Below, in pieces: positions 34,320 through 42,866 of a DNA stretch of 64,000 nucleotides. The translations under genes were made by a program, and so were the position numbers. The notes beneath the pieces were generated by a model. The model saw nothing but the letters and a program-made list of their open reading frames with translations, did no database searches and had not been told where the DNA came from. This DNA is from Bacillota bacterium (GTDB taxonomy: Bacteria; Bacillota; Clostridia; Christensenellales; Aristaeellaceae). Position 1 is the first letter of the stretch; each line of letters begins with the position of its first letter. The stretch covers positions 1 through 64,000 of the forward strand of contig JAFADG010000043.1 of assembly GCA_023425025.1 (NCBI GenBank), in the 5' to 3' direction.

Positions 34320-34817
34320 GTGGAAGCTGTGTTGGATAAGGAAAAGAGCGTTCTGGAATCAATCGCCGGGCGGTTTGCCGATGTGGATATTTCCAAGGCT
34401 GCATCGGCTGTCCGCAGGATTTATTTGCCCGTACCGGAACCGCTTTTCATGGATGTTTTGAAGTTCGCGCAAAGCGAGCTTCAATTTACCCATCTGTGCA
34501 CCATCACGGGGCTGGACAGCGTCGCAAACTTTGAATTTCTCTATCACATTTCCAGGGATGACGGCATCGTGCTGACCCTGGAATACAAAACCGGCCGGGA
34601 AGACCCGGTGGTGATTTCCACGGTGCTTCCCATTTACAACGGCGCGACCTTTTACGAGCGGGAGCTGGAAAGCCTGCTTGGCATAAAGGTCGAAGGCCTG
34701 CCCGAAGGCCGGCAGTATCCGCTGCCGGACAACTGGCCCAAGGGCGAATACCCCTTGCGCAAGGACTGGAAGCCCAAAGAGAAGAAGCCCATGGGGGCGG
34801 AGGCGCAAAATGGCTAA
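34320..34817 (+). CDS. Hydrogenase subunit, NuoC-like
   Basis: A 165-residue peripheral subunit. The core (THLCTITGLDSV...FEFLYHI) and C-terminal signature YERELESLLGIKVEGLPEG, followed by LPDNWP, match NuoC, HyfG N-terminal and EchD proteins. It scaffolds the large subunit. The start is GTG at 34320 behind GGGAGGAAACCTGA, and the 3' end overlaps the large-subunit gene by 8 bases. Confidence 0.92.
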   Translation: MEAVLDKEKSVLESIAGRFADVDISKAASAVRRIYLPVPEPLFMDVLKFAQSELQFTHLCTITGLDSVANFEFLYHISRDDGIVLTLEYKTGREDPVVISTVLPIYNGATFYERELESLLGIKVEGLPEGRQYPLPDNWPKGEYPLRKDWKPKEKKPMGAEAQNG

Positions 34818-36024
34818 CGACAAGAAAATGATGATCCCCCTGGGTCCCCAGCATCCGGCGCTGGAAGAGCCCGAAAGCTTTCAGCTTTTGCTGGACGGCG
34901 AGCGCGTCGCGGCTGCGGCCGTGGCGCTGGGGTATAACCACCGGGGCATGGAGAAGGCCGCCGAAAGCCGCACCTATGTGCAGAACGTCTATCTGCTGGA
35001 GCGCATCTGCGGCATCTGCTCCCATTCCCATTCCACCTGCTATGTGCAGACCGTGGAAGCGCTGGCGGGGGTGGAGGTGCCCAGGCGGGCGCAGTACCTG
35101 CGGGCGATGATCGGCGAGATGGAGCGCATTCACAGCCATCTGCTATGGCTGGGCATCGCCGGCCATGAGATCGGTTTTATGACGCTGTTCATGTATGCGT
35201 GGAAAGACCGGGAGATCATCATGGACACGCTGGAAATGCTCACCGGCAACCGCGTCAACTACGGCATGAACGCTTTGGGCGGCGTGCGCCGGGATATCAC
35301 CGACGACCAGAGGCAAAAGGTGCTGGAAGCGCTGGACGCCCTTCAGGCGCGTACGGAATATTATCAGAAGGCCGTGCTGGGGGAGCATACCGTCGTGCAG
35401 CGCCTGTCCGGCGTGGGCAAGCTCTCCAAAAAGGATGGGCTGCGCTTTGGCGCCGCGGGGCCTGTTTTGCGGGCCGCCGGCGTTGCCAGGGACATGCGCA
35501 GGGAGGACCCCGCCGGCATTTATCCCGAGCTGGATTTTAACGTCATTACAGACGACCATGCCGATGTATATGGCCGCACGGTGGTCCGCGTGCTGGAGCT
35601 GATGGAAAGCTACAAGATCATCCGACAGATTTTGCGGCAGCTGCCGGAGGGTCCCATCAGCGTCAAGGTACCTGCCCGCATCCCCGCCGGGGAGGCCGTC
35701 AGCCGGTATGAAGCGCCTCGGGGCGAGGACTTCCACTACACCCGCTCCAACGGCACCGACAAGCCGGAGCGCGTGAAGGTGCGCGCCCCCACGCTGGCCA
35801 ACACCGCCGCCATCGTCCATATGATCGAGGGCGGCTATCTGGCGGATGTGCCTATCATCATCGCGGCCATCGACCCGTGCTTCTCCTGCACCGACCGCAT
35901 GGTTCGCGTAACGGACGCGGGCTCGGGCAGGGAGAGCCTGTTCAACTGGGATGGGCTGCGCAAGTACAGCGTCGACTGGTATCAAAAACAGGGTGTCGAC
36001 ATGTCCTCCATCCGCATAAGATAA
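34810..36024 (+). CDS. [NiFe]-hydrogenase large subunit, group 4 (NuoD-like)
   Basis: A 404-residue catalytic subunit. Both nickel-ligand pairs are intact: C67 and C70 in ERICGICSHSHS, and C357 and C360 in DPCFSCTDR. Complex I NuoD lacks these, so this is a hydrogenase that makes or uses H2, coupled through the membrane arm to ion pumping. The C-terminus extends 41 residues beyond Arg363, consistent with cleavage there by the protease encoded at 37332, as for HycE. Electrons most likely come from ferredoxin, since no NuoE/F/G genes are present. Confidence 0.95.
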   Translation: MANDKKMMIPLGPQHPALEEPESFQLLLDGERVAAAAVALGYNHRGMEKAAESRTYVQNVYLLERICGICSHSHSTCYVQTVEALAGVEVPRRAQYLRAMIGEMERIHSHLLWLGIAGHEIGFMTLFMYAWKDREIIMDTLEMLTGNRVNYGMNALGGVRRDITDDQRQKVLEALDALQARTEYYQKAVLGEHTVVQRLSGVGKLSKKDGLRFGAAGPVLRAAGVARDMRREDPAGIYPELDFNVITDDHADVYGRTVVRVLELMESYKIIRQILRQLPEGPISVKVPARIPAGEAVSRYEAPRGEDFHYTRSNGTDKPERVKVRAPTLANTAAIVHMIEGGYLADVPIIIAAIDPCFSCTDRMVRVTDAGSGRESLFNWDGLRKYSVDWYQKQGVDMSSIRIR

Positions 36025-36044
36025 TAGGAAAGGGGATTTTCGGC

Positions 36045-36986
36045 ATGCTGCTCGCCCTGTTCCAGATGATTGTTTTTCCGGGATTCCTGTTTCTGGGCGT
36101 TCTTTCCCTGGTATTTGAATATGTGGACCGCAAGGTGTATGCCAGGCTGCAAAACCGCGTGGGGCCGCCCTGGTTCCAGCCGCTGGTGGACCTTTTGAAG
36201 CTGATGTCCAAGGAAACCATTGTGCCCAAGGAGGCCGAAGGCCGCGTGTTCAGCGCCATCCCGGTGTTCGCCTTTGCCTCCACAGCCGTTGCGTTTTTGT
36301 ATATCCCGCTTTGGAGCGCAACCTCCCTGTATCCCTTTGCCAGCGACCTGATTGTGGTCATTTACTTCCTGACCGTGCCCACACTGGCGTTTTTCCTGGC
36401 CGGCTGGTTCTCCTCCTCGCTGTTTGCGGAGATCGGCGCGATACGGGCCATGACGCAATTGTTCGCCTATGAGGTGCCCTTTTATATCTCCCTCCTGGGC
36501 CCCGCGCTTTTGGCGGGCTCCTGGTCCATAAGCGGCATCTCGCAGTTTTATCATACCCATCCGCTGTTGATCCTGGTGAACATCCCGGCGCTGCTGGTGG
36601 CCATCGTCGCAACCCAGGGCAAGCTGGAACGCGTGCCCTTTGACATCCCCGACGCGGAGACGGAAATCGTGGGCGGCACCTTTACCGAGTACAGCGGCCG
36701 GCTGCTGGCCATGTTCAAAATGACTGTCAACGCGGAGCTGGTGGTGGTTGCCTCCATTATCGCCGCCATTTTCTTCCCGGTATACTTTGCCGCCAGCCCC
36801 TTTGTAAGCTTCCTGCTGTTTTTGCTCAAGGTGCTGCTGGTGGTGTTCCTGCTGGCGGTGATGCGCGCCGCGCTGGCCAGGTTCCGCCTGGACCAGATGA
36901 TCAGCTTCTGCTGGAAGGTGCTTGCGCCGATCGCCCTTGGGCAAATACTCATCGACCTCATTGTTAAAGGAGCGCTGCTCAAATGA
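36045..36986 (+). CDS. Hydrogenase membrane anchor subunit, NuoH-like
   Basis: A 313-residue protein with about eight helices, homologous to NuoH/HyfC/EchB, which links the hydrophilic arm to the antiporters. The charged loops YVDRKVYARLQNRVGPPWFQ and GKLERVPFDIPDAETEIVGG are family hallmarks. The ATG at 36045 has GGAAAGGGG upstream; the frame extends further upstream but overlaps the large-subunit gene. The stop overlaps the next start (ATGA). Confidence 0.94.
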   Translation: MLLALFQMIVFPGFLFLGVLSLVFEYVDRKVYARLQNRVGPPWFQPLVDLLKLMSKETIVPKEAEGRVFSAIPVFAFASTAVAFLYIPLWSATSLYPFASDLIVVIYFLTVPTLAFFLAGWFSSSLFAEIGAIRAMTQLFAYEVPFYISLLGPALLAGSWSISGISQFYHTHPLLILVNIPALLVAIVATQGKLERVPFDIPDAETEIVGGTFTEYSGRLLAMFKMTVNAELVVVASIIAAIFFPVYFAASPFVSFLLFLLKVLLVVFLLAVMRAALARFRLDQMISFCWKVLAPIALGQILIDLIVKGALLK

Positions 36987-37330
36987 ATACCATGGGCAAA
37001 ATGGTGCCCTATCTGCTGGGCATGATGACACGAAAGACGGACACCGTGCTGTACCCTGCCGTACAAGCGCAGGTGCCCGAGAAATTCCGCGGCGCGCTGA
37101 AGTTTACCGCCGAGCGCTGCGTGGGCTGCAAATTATGCATGCGGGTCTGCCCTGCCAACGCCATCACCATTGAAAAGGTGGCGGACAAGCAGTTCAAGGC
37201 CATCGTGCATATGGACAAATGCATTTACTGCGGCCAGTGCGTGGATTCCTGCAACAAGGACGCGCTGGAGAACACCGCGCGTTTTGAACTGGCCAGCGCG
37301 GACAAAGAATCATTGAAGGTGGAAATCTGA
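36983..37330 (+). CDS. Hydrogenase ferredoxin-like subunit, NuoI-like
   Basis: A 115-residue protein with two [4Fe-4S] motifs, CVGCKLCMRVCPA and CIYCGQCVDSCNKDA. It is the entry point for electrons from soluble ferredoxin in group 4 hydrogenases (EchF, MbhN, HyfH equivalents). The coupled start overlaps the previous stop by four bases. Confidence 0.95.
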   Translation: MNTMGKMVPYLLGMMTRKTDTVLYPAVQAQVPEKFRGALKFTAERCVGCKLCMRVCPANAITIEKVADKQFKAIVHMDKCIYCGQCVDSCNKDALENTARFELASADKESLKVEI

Positions 37331-37331
37331 T

Positions 37332-37844
37332 TTGGAATCGATACAGGCATTTTTACAGGAGTGGCTGAAGGATGCGGCAAGCCTGGCTGTGCTTGGCGCA
37401 GGTTCCATCCTGCGGGCGGATGATGCGGCCGGCATGGCCGTGACCGAGCGCCTTGCGGAGTTGTTCCCGCAGGATCAGTATCCGGCGCTGTTGTTCTGCC
37501 CCGGCGAAACCGCGCCGGAAAATTACAGCGGCAAGATCCGCGCCTTCGCACCCTCGCACCTTTTGGTTTTGGACGCGGCGGATGTGGGGCTGAAGCCCGG
37601 CGGACTTACCGTGATCCCCCATGAAAACGTGGGCGGACCGACCTTTTGCTCCCACATGCTGCCCCTGCGGGTGATGATCAATTATCTTACCGACCAGATT
37701 GGCGCGTCCTCCGCGCTGGTGGGCATACAGTATCAAAGCCTTACGTTTGACGGCGAGATGACGGAGGAAGTCAAAGCTGCCGTGGACGAGCTGACAGGGG
37801 CGCTGAAAGCCGTCTTTACAGAAAAATGGGGACAAAGGGGATAA
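37332..37844 (+). CDS. Hydrogenase maturation protease (HycI-like)
   Basis: A 170-residue endopeptidase of the HycI/HyaD family that trims the large-subunit C-terminus after nickel insertion. VLGAGSILRADDAAGM contains the first metal-binding acidic pair, LLVLDAADVG the second Asp, and FCSHMLPL the His. The start is TTG at 37332, two bases after the previous stop, with GGTGGAAAT upstream. It closes the operon and is followed by a strong terminator. Confidence 0.9.
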   Translation: MESIQAFLQEWLKDAASLAVLGAGSILRADDAAGMAVTERLAELFPQDQYPALLFCPGETAPENYSGKIRAFAPSHLLVLDAADVGLKPGGLTVIPHENVGGPTFCSHMLPLRVMINYLTDQIGASSALVGIQYQSLTFDGEMTEEVKAAVDELTGALKAVFTEKWGQRG

Positions 37845-37855
37845 CCGTATAGTAT

Positions 37856-37895
37856 AAAGCGCCTGAACGCGAGGTCATTGCGTTCAGGCGCTTTT
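37856..37895 (+). terminator. Terminator of the hydrogenase operon
   Basis: AAAGCGCCTGAACGC and GCGTTCAGGCGCTTT form a perfect 15 bp stem with a 9-base loop, ending in TTTT. Confidence 0.93.
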
Positions 37896-37974
37896 GAATA
37901 CATGCCTATTGGTACTTTACGGTTCTTCTCCTATTGGCGGCGTGCGCATACAGTTGAACAGGGGGATGCTTTTA

Positions 37975-38004
37975 TTGACATACCCAAGATATAGGGGCTA
38001 TAAT
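37975..38004 (+). promoter_or_regulatory. Promoter of the TelA/VWA operon
   Basis: TTGACA (37975-37980) and TATAAT (37999-38004), both perfect hexamers, are separated by 18 bases. The predicted leader of about 105 bases ends at the TTG start at 38116. Confidence 0.88.
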
Positions 38005-38115
38005 GAATTTGCCATTTATTGTGGGGATCACATATTCTCAGCGAATGGGCCGCAAAGCGATTCCCTGTGTAAAATAGGCGAAAAATCATGCAACCCCAAA
38101 CAGGAGGCGACCCCA

Positions 38116-38850
38116 TTGAGCCCGCGAAAAATCAGGCAGCTGGTGATACTCAATGCCGCAATTGTGCTGATCAACATAGCGTTGTTTTCCAACGCTTTTT
38201 TTGGCTTGTCCCTCATGGGCGGCACCACTCTGACTGTCGCCATAGCATGGGCGGCCATTTTGGGCAGCGTCTTCGCCTTTTTGAAAGGAAACCTTTCCAT
38301 ATTGAGCAAGCCGGAAACGCGCTTTCTTTTGCAGAGCATTCAATCGCTGGATGGATGCATCCCTGTTTTTGAGGAGGCGATTCACAACGGAGATGTTTTT
38401 GATGAGAATATCCTCAAAAACATAGAACAGATCAGGCGCTTTCGGCGTAAGTTCGCCACCATCCAGGATATACTGCTGCAAAAGTTCTCCGCCACTGAGA
38501 TGAGCTTTCAAAAGTTCAGCGGCGTGCTGCAGGAGGTGGAGCGCGTTATTTACATGAACATGCGCAGTATTCTCAACAAAATCTCCGCATTTGACATGGA
38601 TGAATACGAGACCATGCAAAAAAGAGGCCCTCGCGGCGATGAATTTTCCCGAGAAAAAATGGATATTTACAACGCGTATATTGCCTATGTGAACGATGCG
38701 ACGAAAACGAACGAGGATATTTTGCTGAAACTGGACCGGTTGCTGCTGGAAATTTCGCAGTACAACAGCCTGGAAGGCGGCGATGTCCAAAAGCTTCCCG
38801 CGATGATTGAAATGGATGATTTGATTCAGCACGCAAATTTATATAAATAA
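38116..38850 (+). CDS. Two-helix membrane protein with cytoplasmic helical domain (XpaC-like position)
   Basis: A 244-residue protein. Two closely spaced membrane segments (LVILNAAIVLINIALF and LTVAIAWAAILGSVFAF) precede about 180 mostly helical, charged residues. I do not recognise the family with confidence. Its place in front of a TelA gene mirrors the xpaC-yaaN pair of Bacillus, so an XpaC-like role is plausible. The start is TTG at 38116, 7 bases after AGGAGG and behind a perfect promoter; the frame extends upstream through the promoter and cannot be coding there. Confidence 0.7.
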   Translation: MSPRKIRQLVILNAAIVLINIALFSNAFFGLSLMGGTTLTVAIAWAAILGSVFAFLKGNLSILSKPETRFLLQSIQSLDGCIPVFEEAIHNGDVFDENILKNIEQIRRFRRKFATIQDILLQKFSATEMSFQKFSGVLQEVERVIYMNMRSILNKISAFDMDEYETMQKRGPRGDEFSREKMDIYNAYIAYVNDATKTNEDILLKLDRLLLEISQYNSLEGGDVQKLPAMIEMDDLIQHANLYK

Positions 38851-38865
38851 CAGGGAGAATGAATC

Positions 38866-40545
38866 ATGAAGGCTTCCAAGAACAACACGGTCAAACTTGC
38901 AGTCATTGCCATCGTGGTTGTTGGGCTGATTTTCGGCGTTGTTTCGACTACCCAAAATTGGGGCAAGAACAGGGACACCGTAGACACTGAATCTGCCATC
39001 AAAAAACTGGACGGTTTGTATGCCAGATTGACCGTGAACAAGCTGAACCCGAAGCTGGATCCCGGCTTTCAGGGCCAGGATGAAGCTGAGGAAGCAATGG
39101 CGGTTTTGCCCGACATCGCGGAGTATGCGTTTGTTGTGAACCCGGCAACAGACAATTTTCTGACCGTTTACGCGTCGGCAGATAAAGCGGATTGGCTGAT
39201 TGACGCTGCCAACAAGTTCAACCAAAGCGGTGCGACGGTTGGCGGTCAGCCCGTTTCAGTGGGCATTCGCGCAATCCCCAGCAGCCTTGCGGCGGATTTC
39301 ATATCCTCCGGCAAATACACGCCCGATGTATACGCGCCGTCCAGTGAAATATACGGCGATATGCTGATCGGCCAGGGTGTAAAAGCGCGCCTGGTGGAAA
39401 AGCGGACTGCCGGAAATGTCGCTGGAATTGTATTGACAAAGAAAAAATATGACGACCTGACACGTAAATATGGCACGCTCAGCAGCAAATCCATGATCGA
39501 CAGCGTTTTGAACTCAGAACTTACCTTGGGCTATACCACCCCCCTCTCTGATGAGGATGGATTTAGCTTCATATTAATGCTGCTGTCCACTTTTGACAGC
39601 AATGATCCGCTCAGCGGCAACGCCATTGCAAGCCTGCGCAGCCTGCAGGACAAGGTGCCGCTTATCGCGTACGACAGTGATCAGCTGAAAGCGGCGTTAA
39701 CGGGCGGAACGCTGGATGCGATTGTGCTGGACTATCATGCATACTTTAACTCCCCGAACCTGAAAGCTTCCTATGCTTTTGCGCCCATCAATGTCCGGCA
39801 TGATCATCCCGTTTACGAAATGGGTGATTTGCCGGAAATCAAGAAGCAAATCACTGCCCAGTTCGTGGCTTTCCTGAAGAACGCCGATTCGCAAAAAGCC
39901 GCGGGCGCCAGGGGATTCAATCAGTACGACGATGTTTCCGGCACAACAGCGCTGACCGGCGCAACGATTCTTCGGGCACAGGAAATCTATAAAAAAGAAA
40001 AGAACGGCTCCAGCGACCTGACCGCCGTGTTTGTCGCCGATATTTCAGGCAGTATGGAAGGCTCGCCGCTGCTGAACTTGAAAGCAAGCCTGAACCGCGC
40101 CATCGAGGTGATCGCTTCGGACGCCAACGTCGGTCTGATTACATTTTCAGATGATGTCAATGTCGCCGTGCCAATCGGTAAATTCGAAAACAATCAAAGG
40201 TCGTATTTCTCCAGCGCGGTGAAGGCGATGCGGGCCGGCGGCGGCACGGCGATGTTTGACGCCGTCGTAGTCGCCGAGAAAATGCTCATGGACGCCAAAG
40301 GCCGCAACCCCAATACCAAGCTCATGCTCTTTGTTTTGACCGACGGGGAGACCAACCGCGGCTACGGCTTTGAAGACATCCGGCAGATCACCAGAGACCT
40401 GAAAATCCCGGTGTATACGATAGGGTACAACGCGAACATCGATGTGCTGAAAGAATTGTCCAGCATCAATGAGGCGGCAACGATGAACGCGGATTCCGAC
40501 AATGTGATTTATCGGATCGAGAGCTTGTTCGGCTCTCAGATATAA
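38866..40545 (+). CDS. Membrane-anchored protein with solute-binding-like and VWA domains
   Basis: A 559-residue protein. One N-terminal membrane anchor (residues 9-27) is followed by a periplasmic-binding-protein-like region (about 85-370; FLTVYASADKADWLIDAANKF, GIRAIPSSLAADFI) and a von Willebrand A domain (about 384-559). The MIDAS site is complete: DISGSM (Asp392, Ser394, Ser396), GGGTAMFD and LTDGET. A substrate-binding module joined to a VWA domain in one chain suggests an extracellular sensor or adhesion platform rather than a transporter. It is encoded between the two-helix protein and TelA, with a 15-base gap. Confidence 0.8.
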   Translation: MKASKNNTVKLAVIAIVVVGLIFGVVSTTQNWGKNRDTVDTESAIKKLDGLYARLTVNKLNPKLDPGFQGQDEAEEAMAVLPDIAEYAFVVNPATDNFLTVYASADKADWLIDAANKFNQSGATVGGQPVSVGIRAIPSSLAADFISSGKYTPDVYAPSSEIYGDMLIGQGVKARLVEKRTAGNVAGIVLTKKKYDDLTRKYGTLSSKSMIDSVLNSELTLGYTTPLSDEDGFSFILMLLSTFDSNDPLSGNAIASLRSLQDKVPLIAYDSDQLKAALTGGTLDAIVLDYHAYFNSPNLKASYAFAPINVRHDHPVYEMGDLPEIKKQITAQFVAFLKNADSQKAAGARGFNQYDDVSGTTALTGATILRAQEIYKKEKNGSSDLTAVFVADISGSMEGSPLLNLKASLNRAIEVIASDANVGLITFSDDVNVAVPIGKFENNQRSYFSSAVKAMRAGGGTAMFDAVVVAEKMLMDAKGRNPNTKLMLFVLTDGETNRGYGFEDIRQITRDLKIPVYTIGYNANIDVLKELSSINEAATMNADSDNVIYRIESLFGSQI

Positions 40546-40557
40546 GGAGAAAAAGCG

Positions 40558-41685
40558 ATGAACATGGAAATCGTAAACACGGAAGACGTAAAAAAGGATA
40601 TGGTCCTTGAAGTAGCGCCGGCGGCTGCCATGGTGATAGAAATTCAAACGCAGGCTGAGCAAAACACGAAACAGATCATGGCGCTTGACTTGGGAGAGCT
40701 TTCGCGCAGGCGTGAAATCCTAAAGTCCATTGATGATTTTGCGATGAATACCCTCCAAGGCTCCGCCCGCAAGAATTCGATTTTGCAAACGACCATCGGC
40801 AACCTTTCCAAGGGCGGCGAGGACGGCAGCGTCGTATCCAACAGCCTTGCGGATCTGCACCGTGAAATCAAGGATCTGGATCCGTCGCTGCTGGATTTCA
40901 CCAAGGAAGGATTTCTGGGAAAAATCTTCAATCCCATCCGCCGCTATTTCGAAAAGTATGAGCGGGCGGACGGCGTGATCAAGGATATCATCGTTTCGCT
41001 GGACGCGGGAAAAGCGACGCTGAAAAATGATATCACTACCCTTGATTTGGAAGAAGACGCCCTGCGTGAGTTGACCAAAAAGCTCAATGGGGAGCTTGCC
41101 CTGGGCTTGGCCATGGATGAGCAGCTTTCCAAACAAATCGAACAGGCACAGGCAAGCGGCCAAGACGAAGAAAAGGTACGGTTTGTCACAGAGGAAATTT
41201 TGTACCCGCTGCGCCAGCGCATCATGGATTTGCAGCAGATGACAGTTGTCAATCAGCAGGGCATGATTGCCATGGAAGTGGTGAAGCGCAACAACAAGGA
41301 GCTGATTCGCGGCGTTGACAGGGCAAAAACCGTAACAGTTACGGCGCTGCGCACAGCGGTCATGGTGGCAAGCGCATTATACAATCAAAAGATCGTCCTC
41401 AAAAAAATAGATTTGTTGAATGAGACCACCAGCAACATCATTGCTTCAACGGGCAGAATGCTCAAAGAGCAGGGCGCCGCCATTCAAAAGCAGGCCACCG
41501 CAAGCACCATATCGCCCGAAGTGCTGAAACAGGCTTTTAACGATGCCGTTGCGGCCCTTAATGACATTGCCGCGTTCAAACAGCAGGCGCTGCCCAAAAT
41601 GCATGAAACCATCGCCCAGTTCAGAGCGTTGGCGGAAACAGGCGAGAGGGAAATTGCGCGATTGGAAAGCGCGAAGGGGGAGTAA
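40558..41685 (+). CDS. TelA-family protein (toxic anion resistance family)
   Basis: A 375-residue soluble, almost wholly helical protein of the TelA/KlaA/YaaN family (PF05816). Recognisable parts are the conserved start of the helical core (MALDLGELSRRREILKSI), FNPIRRYFEKYERADGVIKD and VNQQGMIAMEVVKRNN, near the centre. TelA proteins are linked to tellurite and envelope-stress resistance; the molecular role is not settled. It starts 12 bases after the VWA gene (AAGGAG site) and 3 bases before the next gene. Confidence 0.88.
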   Translation: MNMEIVNTEDVKKDMVLEVAPAAAMVIEIQTQAEQNTKQIMALDLGELSRRREILKSIDDFAMNTLQGSARKNSILQTTIGNLSKGGEDGSVVSNSLADLHREIKDLDPSLLDFTKEGFLGKIFNPIRRYFEKYERADGVIKDIIVSLDAGKATLKNDITTLDLEEDALRELTKKLNGELALGLAMDEQLSKQIEQAQASGQDEEKVRFVTEEILYPLRQRIMDLQQMTVVNQQGMIAMEVVKRNNKELIRGVDRAKTVTVTALRTAVMVASALYNQKIVLKKIDLLNETTSNIIASTGRMLKEQGAAIQKQATASTISPEVLKQAFNDAVAALNDIAAFKQQALPKMHETIAQFRALAETGEREIARLESAKGE

Positions 41686-41688
41686 CGC

Positions 41689-42780
41689 GTGAAAAGGAAC
41701 ATCAAAAAACGCCTGTCGCTTGTCCTGTTTTGTGCCCTTGCCCTGGGGCTTTATGGTTGCGCGCCGGGCAATAGCCCCTCAAACTCCGCCGCTTCAACTG
41801 CTGCCCCCACAACCCAAAGCAATATTCGATATACCGAAACGCTGCGGGTGTACAACGCGAGCGAGTATATTGACGAAACCACCCTTGCGGATTTCGAGCG
41901 GGAATTTGCGATCAAGGTAGAATATGCGGAGTTTGAAAGCAACGAGGCCATGTATGAGGCGATTGCCGCGGCGCCCAACGCCTATGATGTTTTGGTGCCC
42001 TCTGATTACACCATAGACCGCCTCATCAAAGAGGGTAGGCTGGAAAAGCTGGATAAAAGCAAGGTACCCAACATCGCGAATGTTGCGGCGGAATATTTAA
42101 AGCCCTCCTATGACCCCAATAATGACTATGTTGTGCCGTACATGGTGGGAACCCTGGGCATTCTGTACAGCAAAAAACAGGTGGCGGGGCCTATTGACAG
42201 CTGGACGGCGTTATTTGACCCGGCGTACAGCGGAAAAGTATTGATGCTGGATTCCCAGCGGGATACGATTGGCGCGGCACTCAAGATGCTGGGTTACAGC
42301 ATTAATTCAAATGATGATACGGAACTGAATCAGGCAAAGGCGAAGCTGCAAGCCGCACGTTCCATCATCGCTGCGTATAGCGAAAGTGAAGTAATCCGGG
42401 ACAGAATTGTGGCGGGCGAGGCTGCTTTGGGCGTGGTTTATTCCGGTGACGCGAAAACGGCCGTTGACCGCAACCCCAATCTGGCCTATGTGATCCCCCG
42501 CGAGGGCGGCAACAGGTGGGTAGACGGGTTCGTTGTCATGAAGAATACGCAGCATTTGAACGCGGCCTATCAATTTATCAACTTCATGTGCCGCCCGAAT
42601 ATTGCTGTGCGCAATATGTCCAAGATTGGTTATGTGTCGCCCGTAAAAGGCGCATGGGCAGAGTTTGGCGGCAATAAGATCATGTTTCCCGCAACAGAAG
42701 AATTGGATCGCTGCGAGGCGCTTTTGTACGATGCGCGGGCTTTGCAAAAATATGAGAAATTGTGGAAAGAGGTCCGTTGA
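41689..42780 (+). CDS. PotD-like solute-binding lipoprotein without a transporter
   Basis: A 363-residue lipoprotein (lipobox LYGC, Cys24) followed by a Ser/Ala/Thr linker and a family 1 spermidine/putrescine-type binding domain (LRVYNASEYIDETTLADFE, YDVLVPSDYTIDRLI, RWVDGFVVMKNTQH). No permease or ATPase gene is nearby. With the binding-like domain in the VWA protein two genes upstream, it may act as a ligand sensor for this operon (inference). The start is GTG at 41689 with GGGGGAG upstream. Confidence 0.85.
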   Translation: MKRNIKKRLSLVLFCALALGLYGCAPGNSPSNSAASTAAPTTQSNIRYTETLRVYNASEYIDETTLADFEREFAIKVEYAEFESNEAMYEAIAAAPNAYDVLVPSDYTIDRLIKEGRLEKLDKSKVPNIANVAAEYLKPSYDPNNDYVVPYMVGTLGILYSKKQVAGPIDSWTALFDPAYSGKVLMLDSQRDTIGAALKMLGYSINSNDDTELNQAKAKLQAARSIIAAYSESEVIRDRIVAGEAALGVVYSGDAKTAVDRNPNLAYVIPREGGNRWVDGFVVMKNTQHLNAAYQFINFMCRPNIAVRNMSKIGYVSPVKGAWAEFGGNKIMFPATEELDRCEALLYDARALQKYEKLWKEVR

Positions 42781-42799
42781 ACCTTAACAGTGATACGTA

Positions 42800-42838
42800 A
42801 ACAAGCGCCCGTCTGGCATTGCCGGACGGGCGCTTGTT
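42800..42838. terminator. Bidirectional terminator between the TelA operon and the hyp operon
   Basis: AACAAGCGCCCGTC and GACGGGCGCTTGTT form a perfect 14 bp stem with an 11-base loop. A/T tracts on both sides let it stop transcripts converging from the plus-strand operon and from hypE. Confidence 0.9.
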
Positions 42839-42866
42839 CATACGCGAAGATAACGAACGGGCGAAA

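Noticed and set aside
27918..37844. NADH:quinone oxidoreductase (respiratory complex I)
   Set aside because: NuoE/F/G are absent, the D-like subunit keeps all four Ni-ligand cysteines, and a hydrogenase maturation protease gene closes the operon.
41689..42780. A polyamine ABC transporter
   Set aside because: Only a binding lipoprotein is present; no PotA/B/C-like genes lie within the window.
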